From Onchocerca volvulus (taxonomy: Eukaryota; Nematoda; Chromadorea; Rhabditida; Onchocercidae), in assembly GCA_000499405.2 (NCBI GenBank), contig HG738140.1, forward strand, positions 1,817,024 to 1,881,023: a DNA stretch of 64,000 nucleotides, in the 5' to 3' direction. This document shows, piece after piece, positions 11,680 to 25,166 of this stretch. Position 1 is the stretch's first letter. Each line of letters starts with the position of its first letter. A program made the position numbers and the translations under genes. The notes below the pieces were generated by a model. The model saw only the letters and a program-made list of their open reading frames with translations, ran no database searches and was not told the origin of the DNA.

Positions 11680-13931
11680 TTATGAATTTTCTTGAGTTTG
11701 TTGTTGTTGTTGATTTGATGTTTGTTGATGTGGTGCTAATGTTTTTTGACTAATTATTTTGTTATGTTTTCGTCGTTCTTGCTCAAAACTTTCGATCATT
11801 TGTGCTACCAAAATTGTAAAAAATCGTCGCCAAACATCAGCTATCATTGTTACGGAATACGGTGATACAAATCGTACTCTTTTTTTATCATCCTCATTTG
11901 GTTTATCCTGAAAAAAAAAAAAAAAAAAAATTGATTGGGCGCTTAATTTTTGTGAATTTTGATTTATGAAAATACTTTGACTGAAAATTTGACTTATCAT
12001 ATAAAAATTTACTTATGAAGCAGCCATAGCCTTAGGCAACCAGCTACCAAAAGGATATTAAATTTTTTGATAATTTTCATTCAATATAAATTTGAATTAA
12101 ATGAACATAAATAATCAAAATTAAATTATATTTTAAGAAATAAAAATTCAAAAAAAAAAAACATCGAATAAATTTACTTTTTCACCACTTAAATATGGAA
12201 TGAATTCACTGATGAATGTATTACCAACAATAGCAAAATAATTTTTTTCATTATTTTGATTAATTTCTAAAAATGATATTCGAGAATGTTCTCGACCAGT
12301 TTTACGAGCTAATTGCCATGCACCAAGTAGATTTTCCGTATAACCAATCATACTTGTTAACTGTAATTGTTTTTAAAAAAAAAAATAAGAAAAATAAAAA
12401 TAAAATCGACTAATAGAAGCAATTCCATCTGAATCTTTTGAAGATTCAAAAAATTCAAATTGAAATTGAAAAAATTCAAATTGAAGATATAAATTCAAAT
12501 TTAATTATCGACAAAAATTTAATAAAAGTTAAAATTTTTTTTTAAACTGCTAAATTAATCTAAACATTGGCATTTTTGCGTGATGTTTACAAAGAAGATT
12601 AGAATATTAGAATTTTATAAACGAATAATAGAGACATTCGAATCTGAACCTTCTGAAAATTTAGTTAATGTACAATTATTCCTTTTTAACAAAAAAAAAC
12701 GAATTATGCCGAACTATTCCAACTAATCTATGCGATAATTTAAAAATTTGTAAAATTTTGGACTTCCAAAAGATCATTTAAAACTTAATTAATTAGTTGA
12801 GATTTAAAAAAAAAAAAACACTTGGTCAAGACAATCGGCAAATCGTGCGATATGTCCACCTAATTTTGGCATTTTTAACATTGCTGCTCTGGGTGATCGT
12901 TCAACACCAAAAACCTGCAAAAATTTTTAACTAAATTCTAATTTAATTAAGAAATTAAAAAAAATTTTAGCATGAAGGATGCTTTTTTTTTCCTAATAAT
13001 TTCTTTTTTTTTGAAAAAAAAAAAGTTCAATTAGAAATGTGAATTTAATTAAAATTTTACTCATTAAATGCTTGTAAATCATTCTTTCAAAGTGAATTTT
13101 TCATCATTTAATTTTAAAAAAAAATCAGTTTTAAATTTTATATATAGCATATTGCAAAAAAAAAATATTTCGAAGCAGGTAAAATTTAAAATTTTTGCTT
13201 AGATAATAAAATTTTATTATTGAATTTCTATAAATTTACTGCATTGCGCTTTTTTTTTTCTCTTTCTCTCTTTATTCCTCTTATTTTAAAATATCGCTTT
13301 TTTCTTGCGAATTCTTTTTTCGATAAAGAGAAAAAAATTAAATAATCTATTTTGTGCTAAGAAATTGAAGAGTTAAAAAAATAAATATGCCTTTTTCAAT
13401 TCAGGTGCAATATCGTTTAGGAGTTTCAGAAATATAATCCCAATAACTTCTTTTGGATCTTCCAATTTCTAAAAAAAAAATGAAAAGAAAAAATTTTATT
13501 GACTTAGAAGATGAGTTATTGTAGATTTAAACAAAATAAGTTAATAAATTAACTAATTAATTAATTAAATGATCGATTTTAAGTAAATTTTCTATATACA
13601 AAACAAAGAACAGAAATAGACTAACTTTATTTGAATTAATTGGAACTAAATTGAAAAAAAATCAGAGAAATTTATTTTTATAAATTGTTGAAAAGTATTA
13701 TCCAAACTAATTCATACAAAATTCGTTTCAAGTTTTTATTACGCGAATTTTCTTCAATTCTAACTTGCCATTTAGAAAAACTTTTTAAGCGTAATTAATG
13801 ACCTGAAAAGTTTCACGTAAACAGATTCGTTCTTTTCGGACAAAAGCAAGTTCGAATGGATTCTCAGATTCTGAACCAACCCAAGAACCAATTGCTTTAC
13901 TTTTCTTGGTTGAACTTGCTGCATTCCCCAT
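11680..13931 (-). CDS. Globin-family protein with N-myristoylation motif
   Basis: A 236-aa protein in five exons: 13931-13803, 13468-13391, 12914-12822, 12360-12178, 11907-11680 (TAA). The fold is inferred from helix pattern: a CD-corner Phe at residue 71, a distal-type His at 90 (GGHIARFADCLDQL), a proximal-type His at 125 (GREH) and a long C-terminal helix (about 180-205) in exon 5. The protein starts MGNAASS, matching the Gly2...Ser6 consensus for N-terminal myristoylation; several nematode neuronal globins are membrane-anchored this way and act in redox or oxygen signalling rather than transport. The C-terminal tail is Gln-rich. Intron 2 has no GT at the position that keeps the frame; it reads AAG|GC (donor at 13390-13389), a second GC-AG candidate. 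Which nematode glb orthologue this is cannot be told from here. Confidence 0.78.
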
Positions 13932-16900
13932 TATTAATTTCTTGTCATTTCTATCAAGGCATAGATCATCAATTGATTTTGTAATTTATTTCAAATTTAA
14001 TTTAAGTGTGAAATCTAAAATTTAAAAAGTATTAGTTAATTTGGTGAATTTGATGAAACATATTGATTGGGATGCTTCGATTTCATGGAAATTTTTAAAT
14101 GAGTCAAATTTTTGGCCTAAATTTGACTTCTTTGAATTGCTGGTTTGACAATATCAAATTTGAATTGGTAATTTGAATTGATAATTTGACAATGTCAATT
14201 ATTTTTAATATATAAATTATCATTTATCACTTGGAAATTTGTCGAAATCATTGTAATTTTTGATCATTTTAATTTTCAAATCCATAAAAAGTTTAGCTTT
14301 ACAACTTGAAAAATTTTTCGTATTTTTTATTTAATTTTAAAAATTTTAATTATGGCTAATTATAATTTTTCGCATTCACATAGATAATTCTAAAAATGAA
14401 AATTAAATTTTTCTCACTTGTTTAGAAAAATGGGAAATACTATTTGAATATTATAACTTTGGCATTGATTGGAAAAAAATGTGGCATAAAAAGTTTAATT
14501 CTTCATTTTCGCTATATAAATTTAAAATTCAAAAATTCAAGAATTACAATCAATAATTATAATGAATAATGCTTAATAATTAAAATGAATCATAGTAATT
14601 AAAATCATAATTAATGATTATAATGAGTCTTCTTGGTGTGCAATCATAACTAAAGTTTGACATATGTGCTTCGATATTATCTGAAACATCTGATGTGTTT
14701 GTAAAAAATTTTGAGAAATAATTTTCAACAAAATTTGAGAAATTTGAAACAAAATAAAAAATTAAAAATTTCACATAAAATTTATATTGCATCTTTTGGC
14801 TTTTGATTATTGCTTTCGAAAAAGTTTGAATATTCTAAACACGAAAAATGCAAAAAACAAAAAAACAAAAAAAAATAATAAAGAAATAAATTAAAAGTAA
14901 AGAAGTAAATTTGTAAATAAGTAAATTAAACTGTAAATGAGTAAAAAAAAAATAAGTCAATAAATTAAAGAAGTAAATAAGTGAAAAAATAAAATAAAGA
15001 AAATAAATTCAGTGAATGGAATTTGTTTCAAATTTTATCCAAATAATTATTAATCATGTTTCATACCTTTTGCCATCTTTTAGGCCAAAAAAAATTCTCA
15101 TTAAAATATTTCAAATGATTTTTTTTTTGATCATTTGAAATATTTTTTGGGAATTTCAACAAATGTTTTCAAATGATTTGAAAAGAAAAAAAAGATTTGA
15201 AAAATGATTCAAAAAAAAAAGGGAAAAAATAATTTCTTGAAAAATTGGAAAAATAGAAAACAAAAATTGTTTTTTCAAGAAATCACTTAAATATTCAAAA
15301 GAAAAAGTTGAATATGAAGCACGCATAAAAGCTTTTTTATTGAATATGAATATGAATGCAAAAATTCTGCCAACATTAGAAAACTTAATTATCATGTCTA
15401 TTCAAAATCCATTTATAATAGTAAGGTAAGGAATTTATCCTTTCAAGACTGAAAGAAAGAAAATATAAACTTTACAATTTTAGAAATGCTTTGAAAAAAA
15501 AAAAAAATTGAATGTGAAGATATCAACAGCTAAATGGTAAATCGTAAAAAAAAATTTTGGCGCAAATGTAGTTGGAACGACGCAAAGAGCAAATGACGAT
15601 ATATTACGGAAATTTTGAATTAAAAATGAAGAAAAATATGAAAGATTAATTATTTTGGCAAATTTGAATCAATTTTTCTATTTTTAGCAAAATTTTTGCA
15701 TTTATATTCAATAAACTTTTTTTTTTGTTTAGAAAATCTGTATCACAGATAAGAGCAATTTTAGGCAAAAAAAAAAAGGGTAATATTAACGGTAATTAAT
15801 TATAATAATTTATTGAATAAGTAATCGTAGTTAATAGGAAGTTATGAAACAGTATTAAAGTTTTTAAAAAAAAAAAACTTTGTGGAAATGCTGCATTTCA
15901 GGTTTAAAATTTCATTGTGATTATTATCCACTGGAAGTTTTTTTTTTTTTTTTTTTCTTCTTATCAAAAATCAGATAAATGCATTCAACTTAATGGAAAA
16001 AAAAATATATTTCGTATGAATTAAGTGGAATTAAAATAAAATTCAAATTTGAAGCAAATAATTTGAAAACAATTTAAAATAAAACAAGTGCAGAAAAAAA
16101 AAAGAAAAACTGAAATTAAAATAAATCGAAATGTTGAAATTGTAAAATTAGAATTAAAAGAAACATAATAATTTTCTTCTTATTTATGCAAAAAAAAAAA
16201 AGAAAAAAAAAAAATTCTCATGAGATATTTGTGAGGAATGAATTTTGCAAAAAGTTAAAAAATTATTTATTACAATATACAATTCCTTATAGAGGATAAT
16301 TTTTTTTTCATTGCATTTTTACATGATAAATTTGAATCTATTATCGGGAATATTAATTCAATGGATTAGATGGATGCAAAAGTAAGAAATTTCGAAATGT
16401 ATTTAATAAAAATTGTAGGAATGTTAAGAAATTATAGTAATTTTATTAAGGGAATTTTTTTTTTAGTTAAAGAAAAAAAGGGAATAAACGTAGAAATAAA
16501 ACCTTTTTTACTTAACAGCAATAATCATAGTATTAATTAAATTTTTTAATTATCTTTTGCTATTGCAACGCCTAGCAACTGCGACAATAAATAATTGATT
16601 CGTTGTCAACATTGGAAGAATTTCTCATTAGACGATTAAAAATATGCAATTTAATAATAAGTCTTAAGAATAATCGATTTCTTGAAAGATTAAAAATGCA
16701 ACACACTTCTTCCCGCAACTTATCATCATCATCGATCATATTTTGATTGTAGTAAAAGTAAGATAAAAGGTAAAGTATTACTAGTAATTTAAATAATCGC
16801 ATTTTTTGACAGATAAATACTACGAATGACATCATAAAAATCAAAGAATTTTGCTGATATCAGTATTTGTTATGAATTAGGCTTATAATGTGGCTAAATA

Positions 16901-17790
16901 AAAAGAACAAAGATTAATAATTGTATTTTCTGGAATTTCCATGATTTACTGCGTATACTAAAAATTCCATGTTTATGCTGATGTGATGAAGAGAAAAATA
17001 CGATGAAAACTTCAATAAAAATTGTCACAAAAATAAACCATTTCATCAAAAATTAAATAATTTTTAATACATACACGTTGAGCAAAATTATAAAAAATTA
17101 TAAAATGCAACTTTTCGTAATTTAAAACCGATCAATTTTGATCACAGTAGAAAAATAAAGTATATAAGTAAGAGGTAGAGTACATTTCAGTGTAATGGAG
17201 ATTGTTGCTACCAATTTAATTGCATAATTATAGTTTATAAAATTCAACTGAACTATATAAACCAGTACTCTATCTCATACCTTATTCATTTGATAATAAC
17301 ATAATAATACTAATAATAATACCAAAAAGTTTCAAAGTTTTGTGCAACTATGAAAGATTTTAACAAAACTTAGATGCAAATTCCAAAACAATCCGAAATA
17401 TTGACAAGTTTGAAATATAAATTTTTCAAAAAACTAAATATGAATGTATGAAAGATGGGAGTCAAGCAAAAATAAAAACTCATTAATTAAAATTCTTGAA
17501 ATTGAGCATACGTTTTTTAGGGGTAATGTCAAGAAATGATCAATTCGGCACTGGATAGAAATAATAATGAGAGAAGAAGAGATCTCGAGGTAAGACAAGG
17601 ATAAAAAGAAAAAGAAAGGAAAAAATTTCTATGGATTTGTTTATAAATTCTTCATCAGTTCCTTTCATATTTTCGTTGCAAGAATTTTGATTAATCAAAA
17701 TGAAAGCTGACTTTAGATAGATTTCTAAATTTATCAAAGTCTGATTTTATATAAATTATTTCTAAAAGACAGCAAATGATGGAGTGTATA
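13932..17790. other. AT-rich intergenic desert between globin and XPF genes
   Basis: About 3.9 kb of very AT-rich sequence with many A and T homopolymers of 8-15 bases. Open frames here are short, Lys/Asn/Phe-rich and lack splice context or recognisable motifs. No RNA gene seen. It separates the globin 5' end from the XPF 3' end, both on the minus strand. Confidence 0.6.
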
Positions 17791-20700
17791 CTATGACATT
17801 AAGGCTTTTAATTTGAAATCAGTATTGAAAAAATGATGTAGTGAAGAAGCTAGTCCCCTATTATTTAGAATTTCTGAAAGTTTATCGGCATCACTGTTAA
17901 CAACATCCAGTAAACATTTCATCTTTCCACATTTCATCAATTGTGTCACTTCACCACTCGAAATACCTGGCAGATTTGTCATTTGCCGATGCAAAACAGA
18001 ATTAAAACGCTTTGATACTGCCTTATCACCTAAATAATGGAAAAAATGAATCTTGGTATTTTAAGAAAATAATATGAAAGTAGAAAAGAAATGGCGAAAA
18101 TTATTAATAAAAAAGCTTCGAGAAGAATTGAATTGTCGAATTTCATAAGTTATAAACAAAAAAATATTATGGAAAAATCAGAAACCAAGATTAATAAAAA
18201 AGAGTTATAAAGCAAATATTAATCAAAAAACTGATAACTGATAGTGCCAACTTAATCGGAAAGATCCAGATACAATTAATTATATAATTAAAGCTAGAAA
18301 GGAAGATGGGTTCCTACGACATAATTTCAGCCAAGATCCGATGCGATTTTGCAAAGATTAAGAGATTGGCTGACCGCTAATCTAATCTCAGCATATAACT
18401 ACTACAATGAAGTCGGTAGAATAGATATACTTAACAATTAAACCACTCATTCACGTTTTCTGGATGCTGAAGAAATTAAAAAAAAAAAAACCTGATTCAG
18501 AATTAGATGCATCACCGCATTCTTCGAGATCACTTTTAACTGCTAACGCTTGATCCAGATTCGGATCCGGTTCATTTATCTGTAAAATAGTAAATTAAAT
18601 TCAAAATAAAACATTATGCATTCCTCAAATATGAAATTTTGATTTGATTGTGGCAACAATCAGTGAATAATTTGTGCCGAATTGCAGAAAAAAAAAAAAA
18701 AAAAATGAACCACACTATATTTCAAATACCAATATCATAAAAGCAGCAGTAATTTATAAATATAAAAATAACTGGTATAGATTACCTTTAGTTCTTCAAA
18801 CATTTCAGATGAAAGCGCAGGATCCAAAGTCCAAATAACATTCATATTCGGATATGTTCTTACCAAAATTGTAAAAAGAGATCGCGTTTCACGACAGCGA
18901 CGGCTTAATTCTCCCTTTAATATGATTTATTTCTTCTTTCATTTTTTTTTTTTTTTATATAACAATGCAATAATATGCAGATATGAGTAATGAAAAAAAA
19001 AAAAATTTGGACTGATTTGTGTTGGACGCATGTGTGAACATTATGACGTTCTAAGAGATTAAAGAACAAATGAGACATAAGATCAGCATTAAAAGCTTAC
19101 TTGGAAGGGACCACCATTAACTTTTTTGTAGTCATCTTTTACATTTCCTTCAATAAGTAGAATTACATTTTTATAGTGACGCAGCATCTAAAACATGATT
19201 TATTTAAGAAGTCAATAACTTTCTAAGCAGATGTTAACTTAATGCACAATTAACAAACTGCTTCTGACAATTAACAATTTAACAAATTTTTTTTGATTTA
19301 ACTTTAATTGCTGAACTTATTTTAATAATAAAGGAAAAGTTCAGTAACAAATTCGAAAAGTACGAAATATATCTTTAAAAAGGACCTGTTCAATCTGCTT
19401 AAAAACACGACCACTATGAAGTGATTGAGTAAGATCATCGAGAGCCTTTCTTTCAACAGCTATATTTGGCGAGAGAATATAATCTCCAACTTCGATTGTA
19501 GCTGGTATTAAATCTATACCTCGTTTGTAAAGTACTGTTGGCAATTCGCTTTGAAATTCTCTCATATCAATTATCACCTATTGAATGATATTATATTAAC
19601 TGTATTTTCATGGTTAAAAATGCCCGATGTGATTTCTTAGATGCTTCTTGATCTTCGATAAAATGAGAGAAAAAAAAAGATTTTACCTTTGGGCTTCCTT
19701 CATTTTGATCAATTCTTCCACCAGCATCTCTAGTTGACTTCATAAGTATTAATCTCTCGGGCTTCTCACGATCTGTTTCATATTCCCTAGCGGACATCAA
19801 TGTCTGAAAGTGGAAAAAGTTTAACACATAAAATATTTCTAGACATTTTTAGATAAATTTCAAAGAATAATTTTAATGAAAAGCAGACATACTCCTTGCT
19901 CTCGGACCATTTCCTCGAAGGCAATTTGTTCTTTTCTTAGTGAGCAGAGATATCGTTCTTCTTCATTCGAATTTGCATACATAATAATGTATATTGTTAA
20001 CGGTTTTTCAAAATTGCACGCTTTATACATCTGCAACAGTTTATGATTAACCAAATATATATTATGCGGATGCACTTAGATTGTTCGAGATGATTCCGCA
20101 ACATGTGTCACTTCGGTTCATCATTTTTATTTACCCTAAATTCAAAAGGTCCATGTTTTTTTCACAATAAATTCTGATTTTAAAAAATCGAAATTCTGAT
20201 TTAATAGAATATAAATCCAAAAATAATGCTTCACCTCTAATAACCGAAGAGATACCATATCGGAATGATAAAGAATAACAATTGGTGGTTCGAAAGTTTC
20301 CAGTTGTCTGATGAGGTTATATCGCTCACCAGAAGGGACAATAACTAGAAGGGGATCTTGCCTTTCAACGCCTTCTGAATCGTTTGAATTTCCGCACTGA
20401 GGGTCTTCTGGATTTGAATTTGCAGAGTGAACGTCATTGGCATTTGGATTTCCGGAGTGAACATCTTCAGGAATTGAATTTCTAGATTGATCATCTTCGG
20501 CATTCGTGCTCGTAGCAGATGTATTTTTCTCTTTCTATAAGAACTTCAATTTAGTAAAACGAACTAAACTGAAATGAATCTCGCATTTTAGAAACATTTC
20601 GGTCGACTTATAATGTTGGTGATAAAAAAATCAAAAGTATTATAATGGACTTCTTAAAAGAAAATGCTTTGAATCTTTGAATATACTTTTCAAAACATTA

Positions 20701-23700
20701 TTGAAAAATCCTTGACACTATGCACATGTTAACTGTCCTGGGCATGCTGATTATGTGAAAAAAATGAAACTTTGCTAATAGTGAAAAAGACTGAAATATC
20801 CAAAACATAATAATACTAACATTTATTGTCTTTTTAATTTGCACTATACCGAAACGCATGAGTCGAGCCTGCTTGCCTGAGCCGTGATTCTTTTTCACTT
20901 CTTCAAACAGACGACGTTTTTTTCGATTCTGTCGGGTGATTTTCTTTTGTAATATCTTCACATTATTTACAATTTCGCTACTTGTTCCACCCTATAAACA
21001 AGAATGAAAAAAGCTTAATGTTTCATCTTAAAATTATAAAAGAGATAATCTAAAAAGGGGATTTAGAAGGTGATTATTAACCTCGATATTATTGGCGAAC
21101 AGAATAATCTGTGAAGGATCCCACGAAGGTTGTGCCTCTGGTTCAATCTTCCCTTTTTCATCAATGAAATTTTGTCCCAGTTGTTCATTTTGAATCCATA
21201 AAAATTTTGCCACACCCAAGCTGATGATGTCCCGCAACTGTCGACAAACCTCATTTCCTGCACCAATTAATAATACCGCTGGTTCTGGAAGCAATTTATA
21301 AAGCTCTAGGAAGTATTTTTAAAAAATAGACTTCTGTTTTCAAGAAAGCATTTCAATGGGCTTTAAAAGAAATGTTTTCTTGATCACAAATCCGTGTGCA
21401 GAAAAAATGATAATAAACCTTTCTCAGACTTCATTTCATCCTCTTTACATTTGATTTTGATTTCTTCTAAGACTTTAAGAAGTGCTTTCCATTTCGGTGG
21501 CTCTGAAATTTTCAGATCTTATTCCTAATTCTCAAATAGTTTTTAAAGTTTAGATGCTCATAAACATAATTTTATATTATCGCAAAAGACATTTTCACTA
21601 ATAATAATACGGCGGATTCCGAAAAGACGGCTGCATATTCCATACAGCGATAAGTGGGAACTAAAAGAAAATGGCACAAGACAACTAAATTATAGAATTA
21701 ATTGTATTCGACTTGTGCTTGCATCTCAATAATTTGATAAAAAGTTCGAGCGAACTAAAATAAATACTTACCCAACACAGTTCGTTTGTTATCAGATTTA
21801 ATTTTGCACAATCCGTCTACTTCTGCAAATAGTTTCGAAGACGTTTGTGTGAATAACCAACCACTGTTAGTTGTAATCAGCTAGAAAATTTCATTGCGAT
21901 TTTCAATATTTTTTAAAAATTCTGAACTATGACAAGTAATTTTGAAAATGTTACAAATCTTAATAGCAAATCAACTTGAAGTGAAAATTTGATTCGCTCA
22001 AAAACTTTTTCAAACTAGCACTGAAGCTCACATCTTTATTATTTCGGACTTCATCCAAACAACAGTAAAGAGTAATCGGATCCAATTCTTCAGCCTGAAA
22101 AATGTCAATAATTATATTACAACTTTCAGAAATCTTAAGACTCAGAAACTACTTATTCAAGCGATAGTTCTTGTAAAGTTCTTCTATTTCTTACTTTGCA
22201 TAGAAGATTCCGAAGTTGTTTAAGATCTGCTAAAAGGCGCTGTTGCTTTTCGGTGATAGAGAACTGTCGTCCTTTCAATTGTATTTCCAACGAAGAAGGC
22301 AGAAGACCAGCGGATGGCTGTACACTTTCCTCTTCTGCAGCAGTCTACAAATATTGCCAATGATCAATGAATTTTTTTTTCTTTTTATAGCCAGCGAAAA
22401 ATTTAAATTTTGATATAAAAACTTACATCAGTTGACAGTGAAGTTTGCTTCAGTTCTCGTACACAAGTACGTATTATATCTACCAATAATGACTGAACTC
22501 TTCGCATTGCATGCGGTAAGTCAGGTGATATTTCTATCATATGCGGCTGAAAATGCACTTTTTTACTTTATCATTAAATATTTAAAAAATGCATTTAATA
22601 ATGAATCAATGCTCGAGCATTTTTGGCGAAATGCCCAACTGCACTTCACTAAAAGAAAACAAACAACAGTTTTATCAATTTTATTTATCGAATCAATAAA
22701 GTTTTTTTTTTTCTCTTAAAACAAAAATGAATGACAGCGTAAAATATCTTTATGCATATTAATATATAGCAAATACTTACAGAACATGTATCCAGTGAAC
22801 TTTTTACATCTACATCAAATCTTGGCAGTAGTCTAACTCTTCGAATATATAATCGATTTAACAGTCGTTGCAAAACGCCCATACCAGATAGTGCTCCGGG
22901 ATTATCACTGAAAAAGAAAAAAGAACTATGCAAACCAATCAGTTCACTAATAAAAAATCCGAATGAGCAATGCAACGTATGAAACTGTCGACCTGAATGC
23001 CTTAACAAAACCACCCGCTTTCTTTTCTCGATACAAGCGAAGAATGAATGATTCTTGAAATCCATTCAACAACCTGAAAAGGTTTTCAAACATTCTATTT
23101 CATTTATAAAGAAGTGAATCAACTTTTCATTGTGAAACCGATCAGGAAATTAACAGACTGATGCGCGCGATGGACAACGATTCCAGCCACATTCCTCACT
23201 GGGACGCGTTCTTGCAAGAGGTCAACCATCAAAATTCGTGAAGTAATAAAATGTACTCCTCCTTCCATGTAAAGCGATTCTCTGAACAATACAATTCAAA
23301 TAAATTATGTGAAAACGAAAAAAAAAAGAAAAAAAATTGCTACGGTCTGATAGCTTCTGAAAGAAAAAAAAAATGCATTCGCCACGAATGAACAAGATTT
23401 TCCATAATTATCGTTCTATTTCTTTGTGCTTCTATATGGAAAATGAAAGAGAGATTGACCGGTCTTTTATGGAACAATCCGCTGTAATGATCTTTGGTGG
23501 ACATTTAACTTTGGGATCACGTAAACGAGAAATGAAATATGCCTGAAATATCACAAATTTTTCAATTGATGTGTATTTGTTGACTACTGCTTTGCTTTAA
23601 AAAAAAAAACCCTATCTGTTACTATGGATGAACTTCTCAACTCTCTAAAATGTAGGCTATTCTGAAATAATCGCTAATCTTAAGTAGATAAAAAAACAGC

Positions 23701-24202
23701 ATCACTCTTATCCATCATTAATTAAAAATGAAAATGAAGATTTCAAGAAGATTAGAATAAAATGTGAAAAAATTTTGATAATTTGAGAGCTTCTTATGTG
23801 AGAAATAACTTAAAAATGACTTTAGATGACCTTTTCTACGAAAAATATTTCTGAAAACTACTAACATCATCCTGTGGAGTTGTATTGATAACAAATACCA
23901 ATAATTGCGGATCAGAGTATAAATGTAAGTGATGAAGAATCAAACGTTCCAATCCCAAACCACTAAAAAAAAAAAAAAAAAAATCGGCAATTAATATAAC
24001 TGAGAATCATCTGATAATTAGGAAAAGTAACTTACCTAGCAAGAACAAAAAGAACATCATCAGCATAAGTATCGAGCATAATGTTTCTCTCGAATTCAAG
24101 TAATTCGATCATATCTTTATCATCATCCAACTCATTTTTTGGCCGGATGACAACTTCCGGTTTCTCAACTGTCGATGTCGCCTCATCCTTCACTTCGCTC
24201 AT
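17791..24202 (-). CDS. ERCC4: XPF/ERCC4 structure-specific DNA repair endonuclease
   Basis: XPF pairs with ERCC1 and cuts the 5' side of DNA lesions in nucleotide-excision repair and crosslink repair, in the nucleus. Predicted 962 aa (human 916). Exons: 24202-24036, 23962-23866, 23542-23460, 23281-23159, 23073-22993, 22907-22781, 22546-22427, 22344-22195, 22094-22032, 21880-21772, 21502-21419, 21305-21082, 20991-20821, 20534-20235, 20030-19893, 19803-19687, 19577-19386, 19187-19101, 18914-18786, 18579-18492, 18029-17791; every phase closes. The N-terminal part is the decayed SF2 helicase-like region. The nuclease has GDYIL (749-753) and the ERKxxxD active site (ERKALDD, 760-766). A C-terminal tandem HhH domain starts near NLPGISS. 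The ATG lies four bases after a TTGCAG acceptor (AG at 24208-24207), a likely trans-splice site. Exon 14 carries a degenerate Asn/Ser/Asp-rich repeat. Confidence 0.97.
20390..20500 (-). repeat. Degenerate coding minisatellite inside XPF exon 14
   Basis: Three to four imperfect units of about 39 bases encode Asn/Ser/Asp/Glu-rich peptides of the type GNxNxxDVHS. They sit in the linker between the helicase-like and nuclease regions of XPF, where length variation is usually tolerated. Confidence 0.6.
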
Positions 24203-24206
24203 TTTC

Positions 24207-25166
24207 CTGCAACAAAGAAGAATAACGATCGTCACCTGGTAAGCCAATAAAACACAGACACAAATGAACCAGGTTAGATCAATAAAACAGATTAGCGCAT
24301 CGACCAGATTTCAAATTTTTGTCTTTCAAAAACGTCCAATGGCAAAAGTACTCTGCACTCCAGATGAAAAAGACTTCTGATGGATCAATAATTCTCACCC
24401 AAATACTCGAATACTTAATAATCAATTGAAGAATAGATTCATCCCAAGATGTTCTCTATGAGTCAAATAAAAGCTTGCTTTTTCTTAGGTATTCCCAACT
24501 CCATGCTTAATTTTGCAGATAAAGAATAAAGATGAAAACAGATGATTTCCGGATGTCCGAGAGCTACAAAATCTCGAAATATAGTTGATAAGATATCGAT
24601 ATATCGAGATTGACATAATTTATATATAATAAAAGATTTTTTGGCATAAGAAATGAAATATGTTTATTTATCTTTTTCATACATTACATCTTTCTAATTC
24701 AATTTCTGACACTGTTATAAAAAAGAATATATTTTTTTGTTCAGATAGAATGAATGTAAAAGTGAACAATAATCGAAAAAGATCACAAGACTAATTTATC
24801 ATATCATGCAGTATTTAAATCCATTCACCACAATATGAAGCCAAAACTTATAATATTGAGGCCAAGACCGATTTGAGGCTTTTTTTTGATCTAAATTACG
24901 ACTTAGAAATTCCACCTTTCTCTTGGAGATATTTTGTTTCGAAATCCTGATGCCAGAAACCAATTATTTTCTCTATGAAATTGAATTTTTCAAAGATGAT
25001 AACAATATAGCAATTTTGGTGTTATAATAAAGTATATACATGATAATAGGATATGTATCGTTCCAGTGATAAGAAAAGACTTAATCATTTACATTTCATT
25101 TAACTATACAGAAACGCATAATAACGCATCGCCAGAAATAGATATTTTTACCAAAAAGATGAAGGA
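24207..25166. other. XPF 5' flank
   Basis: AT-rich sequence upstream of XPF. No core promoter element can be named with confidence and no exon is seen apart from the doubtful ORF that begins at 25167. Confidence 0.45.

Noticed and set aside
14580..16844. Several minus-strand ORFs of 70-90 aa in the AT-rich desert
   Set aside because: Phe/Asn/Ile-rich, no splice signals consistent with exons, no recognisable motif.
21598..21665. Exon-like segment with a TTTTAG acceptor inside XPF (minus strand)
   Set aside because: Direct joining of exons 21880-21772 and 21502-21419 closes the phase and gives the expected VLEPPKW junction; inserting this segment breaks the frame.
22685..23065. 126-aa minus-strand ORF
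   Set aside because: A mixture of XPF exon 6 (22907-22781) in frame and the flanking intron in read-through; the exon itself is annotated within XPF.
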